Positions 1-6,455 of a DNA stretch of 64,000 bases are shown here, one piece after another. Position 1 is the stretch's first letter. Every line of letters begins with the position of its first letter. Location: assembly GCA_017513525.1 (NCBI GenBank), contig JAFXFC010000049.1:1-64000 (forward strand). Reading direction: 5' to 3'. Both the position numbers and the translations under genes were made by a program. The notes beneath the pieces are model-generated. The model ran no database searches, was not told where the DNA came from, and saw only the letters and a list, made by a program, of their open reading frames with translations. This DNA comes from Clostridia bacterium. Its GTDB lineage: Bacteria; Bacillota; Clostridia; Oscillospirales; Acutalibacteraceae.

Positions 1-476
1 ATAAATTCGTTCTTCTCACTGTTTTCTATTGCAACAAAAGGGAACCATTTTCGTACTGGCATTGAGCCCACCTGACCAAATTTTTCAATTCTTATACCGT
101 GTCCGCTCCATGAACGCTCCATATTAAGGTCTGTCAGTTTCTGACTTAACATTTTACCCTCAGCGCTCCAGAAGGAAGTTGCTCTGTGAAGAGTATCAAA
201 ATCAAGGTCTGTAATCGCAAATGAAGAAATCATATCGAGAGTTACAACGGAATCTGTGTTGTTCTCAAAAACTGTGTAGCACTCAAAAACGTCACCTTTT
301 TTAATGTGATATGCTGTGATTTTATATCCGTCAGATGACTCGTATACATTCTTCTCATCATCGGCAGAAACAAGTTTGCATTTCCAAAAACTTTCACTGT
401 CCGCCATTGAAATACCGTTTATAAAGTGACCACCAAAATCGTCGCCTCTTACCTTAAATTGAACACTAAAATTCAT
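1..476 (-). CDS. alpha-galactosidase (GH36), N-terminal part only
   Basis: The gene runs off the left edge, so only about 158 N-terminal residues are visible. They match the beta-sandwich N-terminal domain of clostridial GH36 alpha-galactosidases: a stretch reading LHRATSFWSAEGK, then SWSGHGIRIEKFGQ and GSMPVRKWFPF. The family removes terminal alpha-galactose from raffinose-type sugars and galactomannan; the catalytic TIM barrel would lie outside the window. Two start codons lie 9 bases apart (485 and 476). The GTGAGG ribosome site touches the first and sits about 9 bases before the second, so 476 is preferred. It lies just downstream of the CDP-alcohol transferase on the same strand. Confidence 0.82.
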   Translation of the reverse strand, partial: MNFSVQFKVRGDDFGGHFINGISMADSESFWKCKLVSADDEKNVYESSDGYKITAYHIKKGDVFECYTVFENNTDSVVTLDMISSFAITDLDFDTLHRATSFWSAEGKMLSQKLTDLNMERSWSGHGIRIEKFGQVGSMPVRKWFPFVAIENSEKNEF

Positions 477-516
477 TGTATTCATCCTCACAAATTCTTA
501 TTTGTCGCTCTAAAAA

Positions 517-1023
517 CTAAACAAATTCTCGTCCTTTTCTAATATAGTATCCTTCTTGAATTGCAGAAAGTGTTGCAATGAAACACACAACTATGGCAGT
601 GTATTTTAATTCCACGAAGGATACTGTCAAAGGCAACAGGAACAGCATTAATCCCGTTATTTTATTCATAACCGTATGCAGGGCTACAAACTGTTTTTCT
701 GCAACATATCCTAATATGATATTGCTGATTTTAATAGCCGCAATCACACCGCCCCATATCCACAACCATCCTGGAATATGAATTGCCGGCACCAACTTAA
801 ACAAAGATACCACTACAAAAATGAGGTCGGCAACAGTGTCCAGTCGGCTTCCGAATTTGCTGATACTGTTTGTTTTTCTGGCAATGGTACCGTCTATCAT
901 ATCACTAAAACCGCAGATGAGATATGTGATATAAAAAGCTAAGGAAAAAGTAGGAAAGAACAGTAACAGAATACTGCCGATAATACGGCAACCGGTAATT
1001 ATATTTGCAATATGTTTCGTCAT
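517..1023 (-). CDS. CDP-alcohol phosphatidyltransferase family membrane protein
   Basis: A 168-residue integral membrane enzyme of the CDP-alcohol phosphatidyltransferase family, which swaps the CMP of CDP-diacylglycerol (or a related CDP-alcohol) for an alcohol such as glycerol phosphate or inositol. The signature D-x2-D-G-x2-A-R-x8-G-x3-D-x3-D is complete at about residues 41-66 (SDMIDGTIARK, then GSRLDTVAD). Several hydrophobic helices follow. At 168 residues it is slightly short of PgsA (about 180-200), and the alcohol acceptor cannot be read from sequence; phosphatidylglycerophosphate synthase is one possibility. A good promoter (1057-1086) drives it. The alpha-galactosidase start lies 40 bases downstream, probably co-transcribed. 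Confidence 0.8.
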   Translation of the reverse strand: MTKHIANIITGCRIIGSILLLFFPTFSLAFYITYLICGFSDMIDGTIARKTNSISKFGSRLDTVADLIFVVVSLFKLVPAIHIPGWLWIWGGVIAAIKISNIILGYVAEKQFVALHTVMNKITGLMLFLLPLTVSFVELKYTAIVVCFIATLSAIQEGYYIRKGREFV

Positions 1024-1056
1024 TTGTTCACCTACAAATTTTTATTTGTCGAAACA

Positions 1057-1086
1057 ATTATAACACATTCCATAAAAACAAATCAA
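1057..1086 (-). promoter_or_regulatory. sigma-A-type promoter of the CDP-alcohol transferase gene
   Basis: On the minus strand TTGATT (1081-1086) and a perfect TATAAT (1057-1062) are separated by 18 bases, about 35 bases before the start codon. Confidence 0.65.
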
Positions 1087-1097
1087 CCTGAATACAT

Positions 1098-1132
1098 ATC
1101 CTCGAACTTTAAGTTTAAGTACGAGGATTTTT
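1098..1132 (+). terminator. hairpin with T-run at the left edge of the mobile element
   Basis: ATCCTCG (1098-1104) pairs with CGAGGAT (1122-1128), with inner ACTT/AAGT pairing across one mismatch, followed by TTTTT on the plus strand. No gene reads toward it from the left on the plus strand, so it may insulate the element or mark its boundary. Confidence 0.5.
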
Positions 1133-1228
1133 AAATGCAAAATTTTTAAGTAAAGGAAGTGAAAAAATGCTTTAGAAAACCAACCGAAAAAGCAGTAAAA
1201 AAGCGTGGCATAAGTCTTAGCAAGCACT

Positions 1229-1340
1229 GGATTTGTGCATACAAATCCCACTTGTTAGGGGTGTCTCGCCTGCCGGCTCGGTCGGTGCTTTTGAATGCAA
1301 AATGCATTCAAAGGTCTCCACCGGAGACCCGCACCCCTAA
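1229..1340 (+). other. candidate origin of transfer (nested inverted repeats)
   Basis: Four perfect inverted repeats lie directly before the first MobC-like gene. GGATTTGT/ACAAATCC (1229-1236/1241-1248) has a 4-base loop. An outer 9-bp pair TTAGGGGTG/CACCCCTAA (1255-1263/1332-1340) encloses two more: TTTGAATGCA/TGCATTCAAA (1290-1299/1303-1312) and GGTCTCC/GGAGACC (1313-1319/1323-1329). Hairpin clusters upstream of MobC genes are typical of oriT regions. No coding potential fits here. The nick site cannot be assigned by eye. Confidence 0.6.
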
Positions 1341-1366
1341 AACCCGAAAGACAGGAGGTGAAAAAA

Positions 1367-1717
1367 ATGAAGCTGACAAAAACAATATTTTTGTATCTTA
1401 ATGAGAAAGAATTTTCAATGCTCACAAAGGATGCCGAAAGAGCAAATATGAGCATGTCACGGTATATCAGGCATCAGATTGATAATGCAAAAATGAAGCC
1501 CACATTGGATATGGACTATAAGAAATATATCAATCTGCTTGAGCCCATATGTGACAAACTTAGCATTGTCTCAAAAAGAGTCTGGCAAACAAAGATGCTT
1601 GATACAGTAATGCTTCGTGAAGTTCTTAAAAGCACAAATGAAATTATGCCCGAAATCATAAAAGCAAAGGAGGTGGCACAGTGCGTACAAGAGCGAGAAG
1701 AATCGCAGTTAGAGTAA
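1367..1717 (+). CDS. MobC-like relaxosome accessory protein (first copy)
   Basis: A 116-residue basic protein starting MKLTKTIFLYLNEKEF, with a ribbon-helix-helix-like N-terminus (beta strand, then helices around SMSRYIRHQI) and a helical C-terminal half. It resembles MobC/relaxosome proteins that bind oriT DNA and help the relaxase nick. The start at 1367 has a strong AGGAGGTG site 7 bases upstream; a longer reading frame from 1295 would run through the oriT hairpins and is rejected. Its 3' end overlaps the next gene by 37 bases in another frame. No nuclease motif is present, so it is an accessory protein and not the relaxase. Confidence 0.65.
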   Translation: MKLTKTIFLYLNEKEFSMLTKDAERANMSMSRYIRHQIDNAKMKPTLDMDYKKYINLLEPICDKLSIVSKRVWQTKMLDTVMLREVLKSTNEIMPEIIKAKEVAQCVQEREESQLE

Positions 1718-2019
1718 GTGAAGAGCAGTATAACAAAATCAGTCGTTTGACAGAGCGTAGCTTTTTCACAAAGGAACAGGTGCTAAGGGATATTATTCTC
1801 GGCTATCCAATTCAAGAAGACAGAAAGCCTGAATGTATGGAGTTTATTCTGAAGCTCCGTAGAATTGCAAGCACCTTAAACAATCTTTTCAGAAACTACG
1901 GCTTATCAGATTTACCAATCGGTAAGGAAATGAAGCAGACAGCTGATGCGGTTGAGTGTACAGAGAATCTAATTGAAGATTGTATTTTTGTCACAAGAAT
2001 GAAAAGGAGAATTAAATGA
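1681..2019 (+). CDS. MobC-like plasmid mobilization protein (second copy)
   Basis: A 112-residue protein beginning at a GTG codon with AAAGGAGGT about 5-6 bases upstream. The N-terminal stretch MRTRARRIAVRVSEEQYNKI and the following helices look like a ribbon-helix-helix DNA-binding fold. The later segment LRRIASTLNNLFRNYG is the part usually called MobC, where a relaxosome protein contacts its partners. It overlaps the ParB gene by four bases (ATGA), which implies translational coupling. Two adjacent MobC-like proteins with no relaxase after them is unusual; normally one of these genes leads straight into the relaxase. Confidence 0.65.
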   Translation: MRTRARRIAVRVSEEQYNKISRLTERSFFTKEQVLRDIILGYPIQEDRKPECMEFILKLRRIASTLNNLFRNYGLSDLPIGKEMKQTADAVECTENLIEDCIFVTRMKRRIK

Positions 2020-2933
2020 ATAAAGAAGAAAATTTTATTAACACCCTGTTTGAGAAAACTGAAGAAACAGAGGCGGTAAAGCCTCAGACTACAGAAATTA
2101 TAAAGATGCCTATGAGCAGTATTGTTCCCAATTTTAAGAATCCGTACAAGTGCCGTGAAGAGGATATGAAGCCGTTGGAAGACAGTATCCGTGAGAACGG
2201 TATTATTCAGCCTTTGATGGTGCGTAAAGATGATAAGGCTGATGTATATGAAATCATATCGGGTCACAGAAGATACCTTGCAGCAACAAGGCTTAAACTG
2301 ACAGATGTGCCGGTTGTTGTATTGGACATAAGCAAAGAGGAAGCGGATATTATCCTTGTTGACAGTAATCTGCACCGTGAGCACATTTTACCAAGCGAGA
2401 AAGCCTTCGCCTACAAGATGAAAATGGATGCTATTAAAAAGCAAGGTAAACGAACAGATTTAACTTCGGACCAAGTCGGACCGAAGTTATCTGCAGATGA
2501 AATATCCGACACTGATAGTGCTTCTCAGGTTAAAAGATATATCCGTCTTACTAACCTGATTCCAAGGCTGCTTGCTTTGGTAGATAGCGGTAAAATTGCA
2601 CTTGGTCCTGCTGTTGAGCTTTCATATCTCAGCCAAGGACATCAGAACTTTTTGGCTGAGGCTATTGAGAAAGAACTTGCTACACCATCCCTTGCTCAGG
2701 CGCAGAAGTTGAAGAAATTAGAACAAGAGGGAAAGCTTGATGTCGGTACAATTCTTAGTATGGTTAAACAGCCAAAACCTAATCAGGTTATTACGGTTAA
2801 AATCCCCGATGATAAAATCAGCAAATATATGAAATCTAATGCTACCGTAAAGGAAAAGGAAGATTTTCTTGCAAAGGCGGTTGAATATTACGGTAAGTAT
2901 CTTCAGAGACAGAAAGACAGAGGTGCGAGATAA
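2016..2933 (+). CDS. ParB/Spo0J-family DNA-binding protein
   Basis: A 305-residue ParB-family protein. The N-terminal ParB nuclease-like/CTPase fold shows SIRENGIIQPLMVR and the GHRRYLAA box (about residues 76-83), then NLHREHILPSEKA, followed by a helix-turn-helix region around residues 150-215. ParB proteins bind CTP, load at parS-like sites and slide on DNA. No ParA is encoded nearby, so a classic partition role is doubtful; on integrative elements such orphan ParBs may regulate or stabilise the excised circle. It sits between the MobC-like genes and a small protein, with start and stop overlaps on both sides. Confidence 0.8.
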   Translation: MNKEENFINTLFEKTEETEAVKPQTTEIIKMPMSSIVPNFKNPYKCREEDMKPLEDSIRENGIIQPLMVRKDDKADVYEIISGHRRYLAATRLKLTDVPVVVLDISKEEADIILVDSNLHREHILPSEKAFAYKMKMDAIKKQGKRTDLTSDQVGPKLSADEISDTDSASQVKRYIRLTNLIPRLLALVDSGKIALGPAVELSYLSQGHQNFLAEAIEKELATPSLAQAQKLKKLEQEGKLDVGTILSMVKQPKPNQVITVKIPDDKISKYMKSNATVKEKEDFLAKAVEYYGKYLQRQKDRGAR

Positions 2934-3169
2934 TGAAAAAGATAAAGGATTTTTACGGTCTTATTGGTGAAGAAGAATATGTAATTGACGGTGTGCTTTA
3001 CAAGGTTTCTTCAAAGTTCGCACCTGTGAATATCTGTAAGATAGAGAACACCATAAGTGACAAAGCACAAAAATATGTAGGCAGTGATTTTGCACATTTG
3101 ACAAAGACGCAAGATAAAAATACAATGAATGCAGAATATGTATGTTTGACTGCCGGGAAGGAGGATTAA
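2933..3169 (+). CDS. small hypothetical protein of the mobile element
   Basis: A 78-residue protein starting MKKIKDFYGLIGEEEYVIDG; I do not recognise a family. It overlaps the ParB stop (TAATG) and its own stop overlaps the recombinase start, so it is translated as part of the same tight operon. It is soluble, mixed in charge, with no membrane segment, cysteine cluster or obvious DNA-binding motif. Position beside a large serine recombinase suggests, without proof, a recombination directionality factor or another element-specific accessory. Confidence 0.6.
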   Translation: MKKIKDFYGLIGEEEYVIDGVLYKVSSKFAPVNICKIENTISDKAQKYVGSDFAHLTKTQDKNTMNAEYVCLTAGKED

Positions 3170-4872
3170 TGCAGTCTGAAGCAAACATCGGAATTACTGC
3201 CATCTACTGCCGATTATCAAGAGATGACGGTACGGAAACAGAGAGTAATTCAATCGGCAACCAAAAGAAAATGCTGACACAAAAAGCAAAGGAATTAGGC
3301 TTAACAAATACCAAGTATTATGTTGATGACGGCTATACAGGCACAAACTTCAACAGACCTGCTTTTCAGGAACTTCTTGATGATATTGAAATGGGATATA
3401 TCTCAGTAGTTATCGTAAAAGACCTTTCCCGATTAGGACGAGATTATGTTTCGGTTGGTCAATATACAGATAACTATTTCCCTGAGCATAACGTAAGGTT
3501 TATCGCTGTTAATGATATGGTTGACAGTGATGAGGGGGAAAACGAAATCGCCCCCTTCAAGAATGTTATGAATGAAATGTATGCGAGAGATATTTCAAGA
3601 AAAGTACGCTCTGCACACAGAATCAGAGGTAATATGGGAGAACCGTTATCTCAACCACCATACGGATATATGAAAAGTCCTGAGAATAAAAAGAAGTGGA
3701 TAATCGATACCGAAGCTGCAGAGATAGTAAGGGATATTTACAGAATGTGCCTTGACGGTATGGGTAACGAAGCTATCACAAGAGAACTACAAAACAGACA
3801 AGTGCTTATTCCTATGGCATATTGGCAAAGTAAAGGTCTCAATCGTGGCGGTAAGAAAACACAACCAAACCCGTACAAATGGTGTAAAACTACTATTCAA
3901 AAGATATTAGCACAGCAAGAGTATTGCGGTGATGTTATCAACTTCAAGACCTATTCCAAAAACTTCAAGAACAAAACACGTATTGATAATCCCGTAGAGA
4001 ATTGGAAAATCTTCAGGGATGTTCACGAGCCAATTATTGACCGTGACACATGGGAAACGGTACAAAAGCTTGTTGCAAGGACAAAACGCAGAGCACCTAA
4101 AAAAGAGAATGCAAGAAAGCATATATTCAGCGGTCTTATACGCTGTGCTGATTGCGGTAGCAATATGAGGTATCATACAAACACCGTCAACAAGGATATC
4201 CACTATTTCAGTTGCGGTAATTATGTAAAGGATACCCGTGGCACTTGCCCTGAACGGCACTATATCCGTGCTGATGCACTTGAACAGATAGTAATCCTTG
4301 AACTGAAACGCCTTGCAATAATGCTTCAACAGGATGAAAAGCTTCTTGCAGAAATACTTGAAAAGAAAACCCATAAGGATTTCTATGATGAGAAGAAATT
4401 CCTTGAGGGTGAACTTCAGAAAGCAATAGTACGTCAACAGTCGGTTGCTTCTCTTTACGAGAAACTGTATGAGGATAATGCAAAGGGCAAAGTTACGGAT
4501 GAATGGTTTACGCACATGTCCCATAAGTATGAGGTTGAGAGAGCAGAGCTGAAGGTCAAGATATTTAACCTGAGAGAAGAGGTCGCAAATATGCAGACAG
4601 TTCAGCACAGCAAGGATATGTTTATCGGTGCAGTTAGAAAGTTCTTGGATATGGAAACAATCACAGCACCACTCATTCACGAGCTCATTGATCACATTGA
4701 TGTTTATGAGGCAGAGGGCAAGGGTAAAAACAAGACACAGAGAGTTGTGATTCACTACAACTTTGTAGGCTATCTTGAAATACCTGAAAACGACGAGCCT
4801 TGCTTCACAGCAGATACCCGTCAGGGTGTAGCAATAGGTTATATTGCGAAACCTACAGAAAAGTCAGCATAA
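3169..4872 (+). CDS. large serine recombinase (site-specific integrase)
   Basis: A 567-residue large serine recombinase of the TndX/TnpX type. The N-terminal catalytic domain has AIYCRLSRDDG with the nucleophile serine, GYTGTNFNRPAF, and VKDLSRLGRDYV. The recombinase domain follows (about residues 165-290). A zinc ribbon carries CADCGSNMRYH and the later cysteines (SCGNY, GTCPE), then a coiled coil (about 375-480). The C-terminal end resembles the DUF4368 tail found in clostridial transposon recombinases. The start at 3169 is set by GGAAGGAGG upstream; an upstream ATG at 3142 lies before that site. It should integrate and excise the element without host factors. Confidence 0.92.
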   Translation: MQSEANIGITAIYCRLSRDDGTETESNSIGNQKKMLTQKAKELGLTNTKYYVDDGYTGTNFNRPAFQELLDDIEMGYISVVIVKDLSRLGRDYVSVGQYTDNYFPEHNVRFIAVNDMVDSDEGENEIAPFKNVMNEMYARDISRKVRSAHRIRGNMGEPLSQPPYGYMKSPENKKKWIIDTEAAEIVRDIYRMCLDGMGNEAITRELQNRQVLIPMAYWQSKGLNRGGKKTQPNPYKWCKTTIQKILAQQEYCGDVINFKTYSKNFKNKTRIDNPVENWKIFRDVHEPIIDRDTWETVQKLVARTKRRAPKKENARKHIFSGLIRCADCGSNMRYHTNTVNKDIHYFSCGNYVKDTRGTCPERHYIRADALEQIVILELKRLAIMLQQDEKLLAEILEKKTHKDFYDEKKFLEGELQKAIVRQQSVASLYEKLYEDNAKGKVTDEWFTHMSHKYEVERAELKVKIFNLREEVANMQTVQHSKDMFIGAVRKFLDMETITAPLIHELIDHIDVYEAEGKGKNKTQRVVIHYNFVGYLEIPENDEPCFTADTRQGVAIGYIAKPTEKSA

Positions 4873-4878
4873 CAAAAA

Positions 4879-4902
4879 GTCGCACTCCGAAAGGAATGCG
4901 AC
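4879..4902 (+). repeat. hairpin after the recombinase gene
   Basis: GTCGCA (4879-4884) pairs with TGCGAC (4897-4902), and inner TCC/GGA closes a GAAA tetraloop. There is no T-run after it, so it is more likely an mRNA 3' stabilising hairpin or element-end structure than a true terminator. Confidence 0.45.
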
Positions 4903-4956
4903 GATACATAAAACTATATCAAACTATATACAAAACTCTATTTAAGCAAAAAAATT

Positions 4957-4990
4957 GAGCATTCACAGGTCAAATCCCTAATGAATACTC
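4957..4990 (-). terminator. terminator of the first tRNA-Leu
   Basis: GAGCATTCA (4957-4965) pairs with TGAATACTC (4982-4990) with one G-T wobble. On the minus strand it is followed by AATTTTTTTGC. It starts 4 bases after the tRNA CCA end. The same hairpin follows the second tRNA-Leu (22576-22608), and a third copy stands without a tRNA at 19473-19505. Confidence 0.75.
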
Positions 4991-4994
4991 AATA

Positions 4995-5078
4995 TGGTGC
5001 GAGAGACGGGACTTGAACCCGTACGGGATTACCACACGCCCCTCAAACGTGCGCGTCTGCCGATTCCGCCACTCTCGC
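4995..5078 (-). tRNA. tRNA-Leu (anticodon GAG)
   Basis: An 84-nt class II tRNA with encoded CCA. The acceptor stem is GCGAGAG/CTCTCGC, the T arm contains GGGTTCAAGTCCC, a long variable arm is present, and the anticodon stem CACGT/GCGTG carries loop TTGAGGG, giving anticodon GAG (reads CUC and CUU). It is identical base for base to the copy at 22613-22696. The mobile element lies just beyond its 3' end. Confidence 0.95.
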
Positions 5079-5099
5079 ATTTCGCTTGGAACATTTGAA

Positions 5100-5128
5100 A
5101 TTATATCATTCACAAGCGTAAAAGTCAA
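5100..5128 (-). promoter_or_regulatory. promoter of the first tRNA-Leu
   Basis: TTGACT (5123-5128), a 17-base spacer and TATAAT (5100-5105) on the minus strand, 21 bases before the tRNA 5' end. Close to consensus. Confidence 0.75.
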
Positions 5129-5144
5129 GTACTTTTTTTAGAAT

Positions 5145-6434
5145 TTAGTAATTAATTTCTCTGTATTTATCAGAAAATTTAAACTGCTCAATTAAAGCAT
5201 TCTTAAACTCGTCCGAATAAGAATATCCCCAAAGATTATAAACTCCGTCAAAGCTCTCTATTGTTTCATCAGGATATAGATTTATTACTGAATTTTTCAG
5301 CGGAAAATTAAACTGGACCGTGCCGTTTGATGCGATGAAAACATGTTTTGCAATATCACAAGCAACTCTGTTCGCTTCATAGTGCGGATATTCTTCATCG
5401 AACTTAATTTGAGTTGTTGCAAACAACGCAACATCTGCATTTGCAAGTTTATAAAACTCAACAGAAGTTCCGAAATGTCCGTGGTGTGCAACTTGCATAA
5501 TATCGCATTTGAGAAAATTCGGAAATCTTCTCTCCAAAATGGTGCTTTCTGCTCCGCCTGCGTCCCCGGGAAAACACACCTTATCATCACCAACTGTCAT
5601 CATAAGAACAGTCGATGAATCATTATAATTCTCAAGATCTCCGGGGTACACATCCTCATGAGTGCATAAAACATCAAATCTTAAACAGTCGATATAAAAG
5701 TACTGCCCTGAATGAAGCTTATAAACGGGGATATCGGTTCTCTTTGCGACAATCTTATTAAAGATTTCTGTATGATTTTTATCTGATGCCATCCAAGAAT
5801 CTGAAGAAAAATGATCTGTAGGCACAAAATTATAGTAAAGACCTTTAATTACGATATCATCATTATATTGCAAAATATCAAGAAACTTCGCTATATGATC
5901 AACATGTCCGTGAGTCAAAAACCATCCTGAAACAATAACCTTCATATTATCCGGAGTCTCATGTCTTAAAAGCTCATATATTCTTTTATCATCATTAACA
6001 GAATATGTATGTGCACTGTCTACAATAAAAAAAGAATAATCACTGCATTGAACGATGTAACACATTCCGCAATCAATAAGACTGTGATCTACTTCAAACT
6101 GCCACAATTTAACAGGACACTTTCCTGCTGTGTTAAATGTAGTATTCAATCTTTTGGAATAATTATCCGTAATAAATCTCAACTCATGAGAGGCCTTATC
6201 ATAGTAAAACACAATAGTCTGACGGTCTTTTTCAAAGGTAAAGCTGATTAAATTATCATTATTACAGCTCTGAGCTTCGGAATATCCGCAAGAGCGGATA
6301 TCCGAAACTATATTATTGAATTCATCTTGACTGAAGTCAAAACAAACATACAACTGATTGCTTTCTCCGCAATCATATTTATTGATTTTAGAGCGATCTT
6401 CAATTTTTTTTATTACATCATCAATAATTATCAT
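5145..6434 (-). CDS. metallo-beta-lactamase-fold hydrolase with extra N-terminal domain
   Basis: A 429-residue soluble protein. Residues 1-105 form an unrecognised domain; the metallo-beta-lactamase fold follows, with THGHVDH (174-180) as the metal site, CFPGDAGG as the central aspartate and VAHHGHFG as the last histidine motif. The VAHHGHFG pattern is that of ComEC/Rec2-like hydrolases, but the ComEC channel is absent. The ATG at 6434 is better spaced from the weak GAAGAA site than the GTG at 6440. It is the last gene of the leftward operon that begins with the topoisomerase pair. Substrate unknown; nucleic acid, nucleotide or phosphoester are possible. Confidence 0.72.
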   Translation of the reverse strand: MIIIDDVIKKIEDRSKINKYDCGESNQLYVCFDFSQDEFNNIVSDIRSCGYSEAQSCNNDNLISFTFEKDRQTIVFYYDKASHELRFITDNYSKRLNTTFNTAGKCPVKLWQFEVDHSLIDCGMCYIVQCSDYSFFIVDSAHTYSVNDDKRIYELLRHETPDNMKVIVSGWFLTHGHVDHIAKFLDILQYNDDIVIKGLYYNFVPTDHFSSDSWMASDKNHTEIFNKIVAKRTDIPVYKLHSGQYFYIDCLRFDVLCTHEDVYPGDLENYNDSSTVLMMTVGDDKVCFPGDAGGAESTILERRFPNFLKCDIMQVAHHGHFGTSVEFYKLANADVALFATTQIKFDEEYPHYEANRVACDIAKHVFIASNGTVQFNFPLKNSVINLYPDETIESFDGVYNLWGYSYSDEFKNALIEQFKFSDKYREINY

Positions 6435-6455
6435 ATACACATTCTTCTGTTCATT

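Larger units (their letters stand above)
1098..4902 (+). mobile_element. small mobilizable element with serine recombinase, no relaxase
   Basis: A 3.8-kb module of overlapping plus-strand genes: MobC-like, MobC-like, ParB, a 78-residue protein and a large serine recombinase. It is preceded by an oriT-like hairpin region. Flanking genes on both sides run on the minus strand, and the module ends 92 bases from the 3' end of tRNA-Leu. The gene content is that of clostridial integrative elements. The ends given are the outermost hairpins, not proven att sites; the real borders may differ by tens of bases. No relaxase, coupling protein or conjugation gene is present, so it is either a remnant or an element mobilized in trans. 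Confidence 0.7.

Noticed and set aside
1042..1251. Open frame on the minus strand in the left edge of the mobile element
   Set aside because: It crosses a promoter and a hairpin, has no ribosome site and an unlikely residue mix.
3907..4755. 282-residue frame antisense to the recombinase
   Set aside because: It is a shadow of the real gene; the plus strand carries the full recombinase motifs.
1091..4911. ATACATA word present at both sides of the element as a possible att core
   Set aside because: Seven bases in AT-rich DNA is easily chance, and large serine recombinases use very short cores, so it cannot be claimed without an empty site.
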